DNA of 64,000 nucleotides from Syntrophales bacterium (GTDB lineage: Bacteria; Desulfobacterota; Syntrophia; Syntrophales; PHBD01): NCBI GenBank assembly GCA_035363115.1, contig DAOSEM010000005.1, forward strand, positions 124,001-188,000. Reading direction: 5' to 3'. The notes below the pieces were generated by a model. It had not been told where the DNA came from, did no database searches, and worked only from the letters and a program-made list of their open reading frames with translations. Shown piece by piece: positions 1-7,395 of the stretch; the first letter of the stretch is position 1; every line of letters starts with the position of its first letter. Both the position numbers and the translations under genes were made by a program.

Positions 1-1
1 G

Positions 2-520
2 AATGTCGCCCACATCGGGAAAAGGGTCGTCGTCGTCGGAGGAAACGCCGTCGGCTGCGAGACGGCGGAATGGATCGCCACGGATGGGCTGCCGGACCCG
101 GAGACGTTCATGTTTCTTGCCTGCCACGGCGCGGAAGCCCCGGAAAAGCTGCAGTCCCTGGGGGTCTGCAACGGCCGCGGCATCACCGTGATCGACATGG
201 TGGACCGCATCGGGGCCAACGTAGGGCCGTCCACCCGCTGGGTGCTCATGCAGAGCCTGAAGCGGCACGGTGTGGAGCTTCGCACCGGGACGAGGCTGGT
301 CGAGATCCTCGATGACGCTGTTGTCGTCGAGACGGGCGCGGGACGGGAGCGCATCGGGGCGGATACGGTGGTCATGGCCGTCGGGTCCAGGTCCGTGAAC
401 GGCCTGGTGGAAGAGCTTCGACTCACGGGCGTCGAGGTGATTGTCATCGGCGATGCGAAAACACCCAGGAAATTCAGCGACGCCATCGCCGAGGGGTATG
501 CAGAGGCCCGGAACCTGTAA
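2..520 (+). CDS. FAD/NAD-dependent oxidoreductase, C-terminal part (5' end outside window)
   Basis: Only the last 172 residues are visible. The reading frame is open from the window edge, so the start is missing. It begins with a Rossmann dinucleotide-binding strand and glycine motif (VVVVGGNAVGCETAEWI, about residues 9-25 of the visible part) and ends with the conserved 'IGDAKTPRKFSDAIAEGY' type tail, in which an Asp contacts FAD. This layout matches the C-terminal dinucleotide-binding half of 2,4-dienoyl-CoA reductase / enoate reductase-type flavoenzymes (old yellow enzyme plus NAD domain). Such enzymes reduce unsaturated acyl-CoAs, which fits the beta-oxidation genes downstream. The TAA stop overlaps the next gene's ATG by one base, so the two are probably translationally coupled. 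Exact substrate unknown. Confidence 0.75.
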   Translation, partial: NVAHIGKRVVVVGGNAVGCETAEWIATDGLPDPETFMFLACHGAEAPEKLQSLGVCNGRGITVIDMVDRIGANVGPSTRWVLMQSLKRHGVELRTGTRLVEILDDAVVVETGAGRERIGADTVVMAVGSRSVNGLVEELRLTGVEVIVIGDAKTPRKFSDAIAEGYAEARNL

Positions 521-1269
521 TGGCGGGACGCAGCAGCAACGGAGCGGTGAAATACAACGTCCCCGGCATCCTGTCGGTTCTCCTGATTCCCGGATCGGAT
601 AAGGCGGACTGGGCAGGGATCGGGGACGCGGTCCTGGTCGACGGGCAGCGGCGCATCGTGGCCGTCGCGGACGGCCCGGAACGGAATCCCGATGCCTCCT
701 CCGCTTTTCTGAGGCGTTTTCAGGCGGGGATGTCCGATCTGATGGAGCCCGGGAGGGCCTGGTCGTTCATGAACGGCGGCTTCACGCACCTGGTTTCCGC
801 CACCAACCTGCTGGTCCGCGAGACCTCCTACCATGGCGGGACGACGTTTTCCGCCGTGGTTCTCGGGCAGGACAACCGGTATGCCGTCCTGCATGCGGGG
901 GACAGCCTGATCTTCCGGCTCCGGCCGTCGACGGGCGAAGTCGTTCAGCTCAGCCGGACCAACCACTGCCTGGTCGGACGGTCGGCGGGCCTCTTTCAGG
1001 CCGAGGAGGCGTCCTTTCTGGATCAGGACATGTTTCTTGTTGCGTCCGACGGACTGACGTCCCTGGCGCGCAGTTGCGGACAGGGAACGGCGGCGTTCGT
1101 CGACGGCCTGATGAGGACATGTGCGTCCATCCCGGACATGATCGAGAGCATCTGCGAATCCGCCCGCCGGATCGAGCGGGGGCTTGACGACATCGGTGTC
1201 GTGGTCGTGAAGCCCGGGCGGCTGTCCGGAGCCGGGGAAGAGATTCCGGCTCCGTCGCTATTTCCATGA
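520..1269 (+). CDS. PP2C-family serine/threonine protein phosphatase
   Basis: A 249-residue protein with PP2C motifs in the usual order: VAVADGPE (metal-binding Asp51-Gly52), GGTTFSAVVL (106-115), AVLHAGDSLIF (122-132), LVASDGLT (173-180) and DDIGVVVV (223-230). PP2C enzymes are metal-dependent phosphatases that remove phosphate from Ser/Thr. The length equals a bare catalytic domain, with no membrane segment or sensor domain. The start ATG overlaps the stop of the preceding oxidoreductase, and a sigma-54 response regulator follows after 51 bp, so it may belong to a signalling unit. The partner kinase is not in the window. Its phosphoprotein target is unknown. Confidence 0.8.
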   Translation: MAGRSSNGAVKYNVPGILSVLLIPGSDKADWAGIGDAVLVDGQRRIVAVADGPERNPDASSAFLRRFQAGMSDLMEPGRAWSFMNGGFTHLVSATNLLVRETSYHGGTTFSAVVLGQDNRYAVLHAGDSLIFRLRPSTGEVVQLSRTNHCLVGRSAGLFQAEEASFLDQDMFLVASDGLTSLARSCGQGTAAFVDGLMRTCASIPDMIESICESARRIERGLDDIGVVVVKPGRLSGAGEEIPAPSLFP

Positions 1270-1320
1270 ACGGCACCGCCCGGTCCGGGGGGGACGGGCG
1301 GCCGATGACCAGGAGTCGCC

Positions 1321-2676
1321 ATGAAGTCAACCATTCTCATTGTCGATGATACGCAGTTGATCGCCGAATCTCTCCGGAAGGCCCTTTCCCGGGAAGGGTA
1401 CGACATCCTCACCGCGGCAACGGGGAAGGACGCCCTCCTGTCCTACGAGGAAAACGGTCCGGACCTGATCCTGCTGGACGTCAAGCTGCCGGACATCGAC
1501 GGCATCCAGGTCCTGCAGAAAATCCGGCAGGTGGACGCGAAGACCCCCATCATCGTGATGACGGCCTACAGCGGGATCAAGGGAGCCGTGGAGGCCATGA
1601 AGTCCGGGGCCTACGATTACGTCGCCAAGCCCTTCGACATCGACGAGCTGAAGATCATTGTCGCGCGCTGCCTGGCGTCCCGCAAGGTCGAGGCCGAGGT
1701 CGATCACATGCGGTCGACGAAGAAGGAGCTTTACAGCTTCAGCAGGATCATCACCTGCAGCCCCAAGATGAAGACGATCATCGACATGAGCCAGCGGGTG
1801 GCCCTCGGCAGCCGCTCCACGGTCCTCATCCAGGGCGAAAGCGGGACGGGTAAGGAGCTGTTTGCCAATGCCATCCACTACAGCAGCCAGAGGACGAACT
1901 ATCCGCTGGTGGCCGTGAACTGCGCCATGCTCTCGGAGGGTGTGCTGGAGAGCGAGCTCTTCGGGCATGAGAAGGGGGCTTTCACGGGCGCTGTCAAGCA
2001 GAAGAAGGGCGTCTTCGAGCTGGCCGACCAGGGTACGCTCTTTCTGGACGAGATCGGCGAAATCAGCCCGGCGACCCAGATCAAGCTCCTGCGGTTCCTG
2101 GAGGAAAGAGAGCTGCAGCGGGTGGGCGGGACCAAAAAGATCAACGTGGACGTGCGGATCATTGCCGCCACGAACCGCAACCTGATGAAGAGGGTCGAAG
2201 AGGGCCGGTTCCGGGAGGATCTCTACTACCGCCTGAATGTGATCGCCTTCAACATTCCTCCGCTCCGTGAGCGACGCGAGGACGTCCCCCTCCTGACGGA
2301 CCACTTCCTGGATCTGTACGGCCGCCTGCTGGGGAAAAGCGGCCGTCGCCTGAGCCGGGAAGCGATGGACGCCCTCTCCCGCTATCCCTGGCCCGGGAAC
2401 GTCCGGGAACTGAGGAACGTGATCGAGAGGGCCGTGCTCCTGAGCGACGGCCCGGAGATCGGCGTGCAGGACGTTCCCCTGGAGATCTCGGGACGACACA
2501 ACGGCCCGGAGGGGTCGGGCGTGAAATACATTGAAGACATGCCCCTGGATCTGCTCATCAAGAACTACACCGAGAGCATCCTGGCCCGCTACAGAAGCAA
2601 TCGGACGAAGGCCTCGGAGGTCCTGGGCATCACGAGGCAGAGGCTGCGAAGGATTCTCAAGTCCCAGCCGGATTAA
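1321..2676 (+). CDS. Sigma-54-dependent response regulator (NtrC family)
   Basis: A 451-residue, three-domain regulator. The N-terminal receiver domain (about 1-120) has the acidic pair D9/D10, phospho-acceptor D53 (LLD) and K103 (AKPF). The central AAA+ domain (about 143-375) has Walker A GESGTGKE (172-179), the sigma-54-contacting GAFTGA loop (219-224) and Walker B LFLDE (240-244). A C-terminal Fis-type helix-turn-helix (about 405-450) ends the protein. It should be phosphorylated by a histidine kinase and then use ATP hydrolysis to open promoters bound by sigma-54 RNA polymerase. No cognate kinase is visible here. A clear -24/-12 promoter in front of the neighbouring metabolic operon was not found by eye, so its target is unknown. 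Confidence 0.93.
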   Translation: MKSTILIVDDTQLIAESLRKALSREGYDILTAATGKDALLSYEENGPDLILLDVKLPDIDGIQVLQKIRQVDAKTPIIVMTAYSGIKGAVEAMKSGAYDYVAKPFDIDELKIIVARCLASRKVEAEVDHMRSTKKELYSFSRIITCSPKMKTIIDMSQRVALGSRSTVLIQGESGTGKELFANAIHYSSQRTNYPLVAVNCAMLSEGVLESELFGHEKGAFTGAVKQKKGVFELADQGTLFLDEIGEISPATQIKLLRFLEERELQRVGGTKKINVDVRIIAATNRNLMKRVEEGRFREDLYYRLNVIAFNIPPLRERREDVPLLTDHFLDLYGRLLGKSGRRLSREAMDALSRYPWPGNVRELRNVIERAVLLSDGPEIGVQDVPLEISGRHNGPEGSGVKYIEDMPLDLLIKNYTESILARYRSNRTKASEVLGITRQRLRRILKSQPD

Positions 2677-2854
2677 ATCGAACCGCAGGCCGATTCAATT
2701 TCATCCGCAGGTATCCTTTTGAATCCATTGAAGATGGGTAAAGGCGGGCTTCCGCCGACGGCCGGAAGTGGATGGTCCTCATCCAGCAGCCCGTGCCCGA
2801 CGCCGTTTTCTCCGGGAGTCGCCCTTTTCCTCCCGTTTCCCCCGTGCACCGCAG

Positions 2855-2875
2855 CCCCGTTCCTGCGGGGGTTTT
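2855..2875 (+). terminator. Probable intrinsic terminator after the NtrC-type gene
   Basis: CCCCG (2855-2859) and CGGGG (2866-2870) form a short GC stem with a six-base loop, followed by GTTTT. It lies 180 bp after the regulator's stop, in the 305-bp gap 2677-2981. Nothing else in that gap looks functional apart from the ribosome binding site of the next gene at 2971-2976. Confidence 0.45.
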
Positions 2876-2981
2876 CGCGCCCTGGAGCGGACCGGCCGCC
2901 GTCCGTCCGGGCCGGCGGGCATGTCTTTTGCTGCATGGGCGGCGTTCCGTGATTGCATACCTCAATTCAAGGAGGGTGGCT

Positions 2982-3788
2982 ATGGAGAAGAAGGATCCTT
3001 TCCGGGTAGAGCGCGAGGGACACGTTGCCTGGCTGGTCCTGGACCGTCCCGAGAAGCGAAATTCCATGGGATTGAATTTCTACGACGAGCTTGGGAGGCA
3101 CTTCCGGGCCTTCGATGAAGATCCCGACGTGCGCGTCGTGGTGATCCGGGCGGAGGGGAAGTGCTTCACCTCGGGAACCGACCTGGGCGAACTGGCGACG
3201 TTCTACGGCCAGAAGAATGCCGGGCAGCGGGAGGACCTACGCATCACGATCCGCAACGCCCAGCAGGGCATGGACTGGGTCGAGCGCTGCCGGAAACCCG
3301 TCATTGCCGCGGTGCACGGCCACTGTCTCGGTGGCGGCGTCGATCTCCTGTCGGCCTGCGACATCCGCATCGCCTCCCGGGACGCTGTTTTCAGCGTCCG
3401 GGAAGTGCGGGTGGCCTTCATTGCCGACGTTGGGACCCTGCAGCGGCTTCCGCACATCATTGGGCACGGCTGGTTCCGCGACCTCGCCCTGACGGGCCGG
3501 GATTTCGGGGCCGAGGAGGCCCTGAAAATGGGGTTCATCACCGGGATTTACGACGACCGGGAGGCCGTCGTCGAGGGAGCGGGGAAACTGGCCGGGCAGA
3601 TCGCGTCCTATTCGCCCCTGGCCGTGCAGGGCACGAAGGACGTCCTCTTGTACAGCCGGGACAAGGGGATTCAGGCCGGCCTGGAATACACCGCCCAGAA
3701 GAACGCCGCCGTCGTTCCCTCCGAGGACATGATCGAGGCCGCCATGGCGTTCATGGAGAAAAGGGCGCCCGTCTACAAGGGAAAATAG
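2982..3788 (+). CDS. Enoyl-CoA hydratase/isomerase family protein, dienoyl-CoA isomerase-like
   Basis: A 268-residue crotonase-fold protein. The ATG at 2982 is chosen over in-frame upstream starts because GGAGGG (2971-2976) precedes it and homology begins there. The oxyanion-hole motif HGHCLGGGVDLLSACDIR spans 112-129. The active-site segment REVRVAFIADVGTLQRLP (140-157) carries E141 and D149. This is the pattern of delta(3,5)-delta(2,4)-dienoyl-CoA isomerase (ECH1 type), in which a Glu and an Asp shuttle the proton, rather than the two-Glu pattern of classic hydratases. It probably handles unsaturated or conjugated acyl-CoA intermediates. It heads a cluster with acyl-CoA dehydrogenase and a true hydratase. 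In this organism type a role on a cyclic dienoyl-CoA is also possible, but unproven. Confidence 0.85.
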   Translation: MEKKDPFRVEREGHVAWLVLDRPEKRNSMGLNFYDELGRHFRAFDEDPDVRVVVIRAEGKCFTSGTDLGELATFYGQKNAGQREDLRITIRNAQQGMDWVERCRKPVIAAVHGHCLGGGVDLLSACDIRIASRDAVFSVREVRVAFIADVGTLQRLPHIIGHGWFRDLALTGRDFGAEEALKMGFITGIYDDREAVVEGAGKLAGQIASYSPLAVQGTKDVLLYSRDKGIQAGLEYTAQKNAAVVPSEDMIEAAMAFMEKRAPVYKGK

Positions 3789-3834
3789 ATGCCCGGTCCC
3801 GGTCCGGACCAGGGTGAAGAAAGGATGGGAGAAC

Positions 3835-4986
3835 ATGGATTTCCAGTTGAGCGAAGACCAGAAGATCTTCAAGGCGACCCTGCACAAGTTCGTCGATGAA
3901 GTGATTATCCCGCGGGCTCCGGAAGTGGACCAGGACGGGATTTTCCCGACGGAAAACTTCAAGGCCATGGCGGATCTCGGCCTGTTTGGCATCTCCATCC
4001 CCCAGGAGCACGGCGGCAGCGGCGAGGGCATCATGTCCTGCGTGCTGGCCATGGAGGAGCTCGGGCGGGGATGCGCCTCCACGGCGAACACCTTCGGCTC
4101 CCACGCGATTCTCTGCACCGAGAACATCTGCCGCAACGGGAACGAGGAGCAGAAGAAAAAATACCTTCCCAGCCTGATCGAGGGCAAAAAGATCGGCGCC
4201 ATCGCCATCACCGAGCCGGAGGCCGGTTCGGACGCCCTGTCCATGAAGACCCGGGCCGTCCGGAAGGGCGACCGCTACATCCTGAACGGAACGAAGATGT
4301 TCATCACCAACGGTCCTGTCTGCGACGTTGTTCTCGTGTACGCGAAGACCAATCCCGATGCGGGCCCGAAGGGCATATCGGCCTTTGTCGTCGAGCGCGG
4401 GTTCAAGGGGTTCTCCAGCGGCAAGACGCTGAAAAAGATGGGCGTAAAGGGATCGCCCACGGGAGAACTGGTGTTCGAGGACTGCGAGGTTCCCGCGGAG
4501 AACCTCGTCGGGGAGGAAAACGGCGGCATCCGGGTCCTCATGAACGGCCTGGACCGGGAGCGGATCGTCTACTCCATCTGCCCCATCGGCGTCGCCCAGG
4601 GGGCCTTTGACGTTGCCTTCCGCTATGCCCAGGAGCGGATCCAGTTCGGGCTGCCCATCATCAGCTTCCAGATGATCCAGGAGATGCTGGCGGAGATGGC
4701 GACGGAGCTGCACGCGGCCCGCCTCATGGCCTACTGGGCGGCCACGACGGCCGACCAGGGCGGGCGGGTCCGCCTGGAGGCCTCCTACGCCAAGCTGTTC
4801 TGCTCCCAGGTGGGGATGCGCACCGTGGACAAGGCCGTGCAGATTCTCGGCGGATACGGCTTCATCAGCGAGTTTCCCGTGGAGAGGATGTACCGCGACA
4901 TGAAAGGCATCGAATTCGGTGCCGGAACAACCCAGATCCAGAAGCTCATCATCGCCCAGGAGCTGATCCGGAAGGGCGGAGCGTGA
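3835..4986 (+). CDS. Acyl-CoA dehydrogenase (isovaleryl-CoA dehydrogenase-type active site)
   Basis: A 383-residue flavoprotein of usual family length, oxidising acyl-CoA to 2-enoyl-CoA and passing electrons to ETF. ATG 3835 is preferred over an upstream GTG at 3814 because homology starts at MDFQLSEDQ. The FAD/substrate motif AITEPEAGSD lies at 124-133 and the C-terminal ILGGYGF at 337-343. At the place where medium-chain enzymes have the catalytic Glu (YEGT), this protein reads GAGT (362-365, Ala363). Isovaleryl-CoA dehydrogenase has the same substitution and uses a Glu in the helix GLDxER instead. Here GLDRERIV (238-245) offers E242. A branched or bulky acyl-CoA substrate is therefore plausible. 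It lies in the beta-oxidation cluster, 46 bp after the isomerase-like gene. Confidence 0.92.
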   Translation: MDFQLSEDQKIFKATLHKFVDEVIIPRAPEVDQDGIFPTENFKAMADLGLFGISIPQEHGGSGEGIMSCVLAMEELGRGCASTANTFGSHAILCTENICRNGNEEQKKKYLPSLIEGKKIGAIAITEPEAGSDALSMKTRAVRKGDRYILNGTKMFITNGPVCDVVLVYAKTNPDAGPKGISAFVVERGFKGFSSGKTLKKMGVKGSPTGELVFEDCEVPAENLVGEENGGIRVLMNGLDRERIVYSICPIGVAQGAFDVAFRYAQERIQFGLPIISFQMIQEMLAEMATELHAARLMAYWAATTADQGGRVRLEASYAKLFCSQVGMRTVDKAVQILGGYGFISEFPVERMYRDMKGIEFGAGTTQIQKLIIAQELIRKGGA

Positions 4987-5028
4987 CGTCAGCCGCACGA
5001 TCGCGCAATATTCGACAGGAGGAAGAAC

Positions 5029-5814
5029 GTGGACAGAAAGTACGTACGGTATGAAGTGGAAGGCCGCCTGGCGGTCGTGACCATCGACAATCCGAAGATG
5101 AACGCCCTGGGGATGCCCGTGATAGCGGATCTGGAGGCGGTATTCGACGAGCTGGAAGGCCGGAAGGACATCGGAGTGGCCATCATCACGGGCGCCGGGG
5201 AGCGGGCCTTTGTCGCCGGGGCGGACATCAAGGGATTCAAGGATGTCTTCGGCCGGAAGGACATTGCCTTTGACAGCGCGAGAAAAATGCAGGCCTGTTT
5301 CACGAAGATCGAGAAGTCGCGGCTGGTCGTCATCGCCGCCATCAACGGCCTGGCCCTGGGGGGCGGATGTGAGCTGGCGTCGGCCTGCGACATCCGGATT
5401 GCCGCGGATACGGTCATCATCGGGGTTCCCGAGGTCAAGCTGGGGCTGATTCCCGGAGCGGGCGGCACGCAGCGCCTGGGACGCCTCTTGGGGAAGGGAC
5501 GCGCCAAGCTCATGGTGCTGTCGGGGGATTTCTTCACGGCCCAGGACGCCTTCCAGTTGGGGCTTCTGGAAAAGGTCGTCCCGGCGAAGGATCTGATGGC
5601 CGAGGCGAAGAAACTGGCCGGGTCGATTCTCTCCAATGCCCCCCTCGCCGTGGAGGCCGGCAAGAAGGCCATCAACCAGGGCGTGGAGATGTCCCTGGAG
5701 GACGGTCTGATTTTCGAGGCCGGCCTGGTCGGGGACCTGTTCCTGACGGAAGACCTCCGAGAGGGGGCCGGTGCGTTTGTCGAGAAGCGGTTCCCCGTCT
5801 TCAAGGGAAAGTAA
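5029..5814 (+). CDS. Enoyl-CoA hydratase (crotonase)
   Basis: A 261-residue crotonase-fold enzyme with a GTG start at 5029 behind AGGAGG (about 5018-5023). Both catalytic glutamates of true hydratases are present: E115 in ALGGGCELASACD (109-121) and E135 in PEVKLGLIPGAGGTQRL (134-150). It should add water to 2-enoyl-CoA to give 3-hydroxyacyl-CoA, the step after the acyl-CoA dehydrogenase encoded 42 bp upstream. The product would suit a 3-hydroxyacyl-CoA dehydrogenase such as the one encoded on the other strand near 14-15 kb. Together with its two upstream neighbours it forms a probable operon. Confidence 0.92.
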   Translation: MDRKYVRYEVEGRLAVVTIDNPKMNALGMPVIADLEAVFDELEGRKDIGVAIITGAGERAFVAGADIKGFKDVFGRKDIAFDSARKMQACFTKIEKSRLVVIAAINGLALGGGCELASACDIRIAADTVIIGVPEVKLGLIPGAGGTQRLGRLLGKGRAKLMVLSGDFFTAQDAFQLGLLEKVVPAKDLMAEAKKLAGSILSNAPLAVEAGKKAINQGVEMSLEDGLIFEAGLVGDLFLTEDLREGAGAFVEKRFPVFKGK

Positions 5815-5888
5815 ACGACGGGTATCCGTTTCAGGACAAAGCCCCGGCGTGATGCCGGGGCGATTCCATATTCAGGAGAAGTCCAAGC

Positions 5889-6923
5889 ATGAAGACGAAA
5901 ATTACGGAGATGCTGGGGATCGAATATCCCCTCATCCTGTCCGGCATGAGCTGGATCAGCGTTCCGCAGATGGTCGCCGCCGTATCCAATGCCGGCGGCC
6001 TGGGAATACTCGCCACCGGGCCTTTCAATCCCGACCAGACACGGGAGGCGATCCGGGAAATCCGGAGCCTGACGGACAAGCCTTTTGGAGCCAACGCCCC
6101 GCTGGTGCTTCCCGGTGCGCGGGACAACGCCCGTGTCCTGATCGAGGAGCACGTTCCCGTAATCAACTACGCCCTCGGGAAGGGAGACTGGCTGATTCGA
6201 GAGGTCCACGCCTACGGGGGCAAGGTGCTCTCCACGGTTGTGAACGATCTTCATGCCGTTCGCGCCCAGGAGCAGGGGGCCGACGGGGTCATCGCCACGG
6301 GTCACGAAGCGGCCGGCCACGGCGGGGACGCGACGTCGCTCGTCCTGATTCCCCACCTGGTGGACATGCTGAAGATTCCCGTCGTCGCCGCCGGCGGTTT
6401 TGCCGACGGACGCGGGCTGGCGGCCGCCCTGTCCCTCGGTGCATCCGCCGTTGCCATGGGGACCCGCTTCATGACAACCCGGGAAAGCACCCTGCATGCA
6501 AACTACAAGAAGATATCCATTGAAAAGGACATCTACAGCACGCTGTATTCCACCCGTTTTGACGGCATCCCCTGCCGGGTCATGGAAAACAGGATCTCCC
6601 GGGCGATGCTGAAAAAGAGGCTGAACCTGCCGGCCGCCTTTTTCAACTCGCAGATCATTGCCAAACAGCTGCGCCTCCCTTATTGGAAACTGTTCTTCGG
6701 CGTCCTGCTCTCAGGATGGAAAAGCGCCCGCCAGCTCGCCTACTTCGCCAATGCCTACAAGCGGATCCTGGCGGCGACGGAGCAGGGGGACACGGAAGGG
6801 GGGCTCCTGCCCATGGGGCAGGTGACGGGCCTGATCCAGGACGAGCCGACGGTGGCCGAACTCATGGAGCGGATCGTCCAGGAAGCGAAGTCCGTCCTTG
6901 CGGATCGATACGCCATGATGTAG
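5889..6923 (+). CDS. Nitronate monooxygenase-family FMN oxidoreductase
   Basis: A 344-residue TIM-barrel flavoprotein of the 2-nitropropane dioxygenase / nitronate monooxygenase family. The N-terminal IEYPLILSGMSWIS (11-24) and the histidine motif GHEAAGHGG (138-146) are typical, followed by VVAAGGFADGRGLAAAL (165-181) and the phosphate-binding GASAVAMGTRF (184-194). An AGGAGA site lies about 9 bases before the ATG. In anaerobes with fatty- or aromatic-acid clusters these proteins often accompany acyl-CoA genes and may act as NAD(P)H:flavin or enoyl reductases; true nitronate oxidation is not implied. It is 74 bp downstream of the hydratase and probably in the same operon. Confidence 0.82.
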   Translation: MKTKITEMLGIEYPLILSGMSWISVPQMVAAVSNAGGLGILATGPFNPDQTREAIREIRSLTDKPFGANAPLVLPGARDNARVLIEEHVPVINYALGKGDWLIREVHAYGGKVLSTVVNDLHAVRAQEQGADGVIATGHEAAGHGGDATSLVLIPHLVDMLKIPVVAAGGFADGRGLAAALSLGASAVAMGTRFMTTRESTLHANYKKISIEKDIYSTLYSTRFDGIPCRVMENRISRAMLKKRLNLPAAFFNSQIIAKQLRLPYWKLFFGVLLSGWKSARQLAYFANAYKRILAATEQGDTEGGLLPMGQVTGLIQDEPTVAELMERIVQEAKSVLADRYAMM

Positions 6924-7017
6924 TATCCACGCCATCGTTGGATCCGACATCCACCGGGTCCGACTCTGTTTCACAATCCCGCGTTCGAAATACCGGGTGA
7001 AGACGGCACGAACAGGT

Positions 7018-7048
7018 GTGGACTCCACCGATCTCCGGTGGAGTCCAC
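7018..7048. repeat. Perfect 13-bp inverted repeat downstream of the flavoprotein gene
   Basis: GTGGACTCCACCG (7018-7030) is exactly complementary to CGGTGGAGTCCAC (7036-7048) around a 5-base loop. There is no T-run on either side, so it may be a processing or stability hairpin rather than a classic terminator. It lies in the 472-bp gap 6924-7395, which otherwise shows only the hairpin at 7149-7173 and the start signals of the next gene. Confidence 0.6.
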
Positions 7049-7148
7049 GATGGCATTCCGAACTTTCTCATGAGTCTCTGCAAAGCGCTTCCGAATGTCC
7101 CTCCCTCATTTTGACCCGACTCACCCCCCTGTATTGTTGAATGCAAGC

Positions 7149-7183
7149 CCCTTCCACGCTCGCGGTGGAAGGGACCGCTTTTC
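7149..7183 (+). terminator. Terminator-like hairpin between flavoprotein and prpE-like genes
   Basis: CCCTTCCAC (7149-7157) pairs perfectly with GTGGAAGGG (7165-7173) around a 7-base loop, followed by ACCGCTTTTCC. The T-run is short and offset by a few bases, so termination strength is uncertain. It separates the beta-oxidation cluster from the acyl-CoA synthetase gene. Confidence 0.45.
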
Positions 7184-7395
7184 CGTATTGGCGCGGCGAC
7201 GGCCGCCATGTTGGTGGAATGGCCGTTGATATGCCGGCGTCGGGGCGGTCCATGCGAAGAAACCGCCTCGACGGAATCTTGCGAGTGTTCCGGCGCCGCA
7301 TGGAACGGAAGCGTCCATAGATGCAGAGTTGCACAGATGACGGTTTTTTCCCGTGCGCCGCTGGAAATTTATAAAAAAAGAAGGAGAAAGATGGA

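Noticed and set aside
2772..2981. N-terminal extension of the dienoyl-CoA isomerase-like gene
   Set aside because: The 70 extra residues are Pro/Arg-rich, cross a terminator-like hairpin, and a good ribosome site marks ATG 2982.
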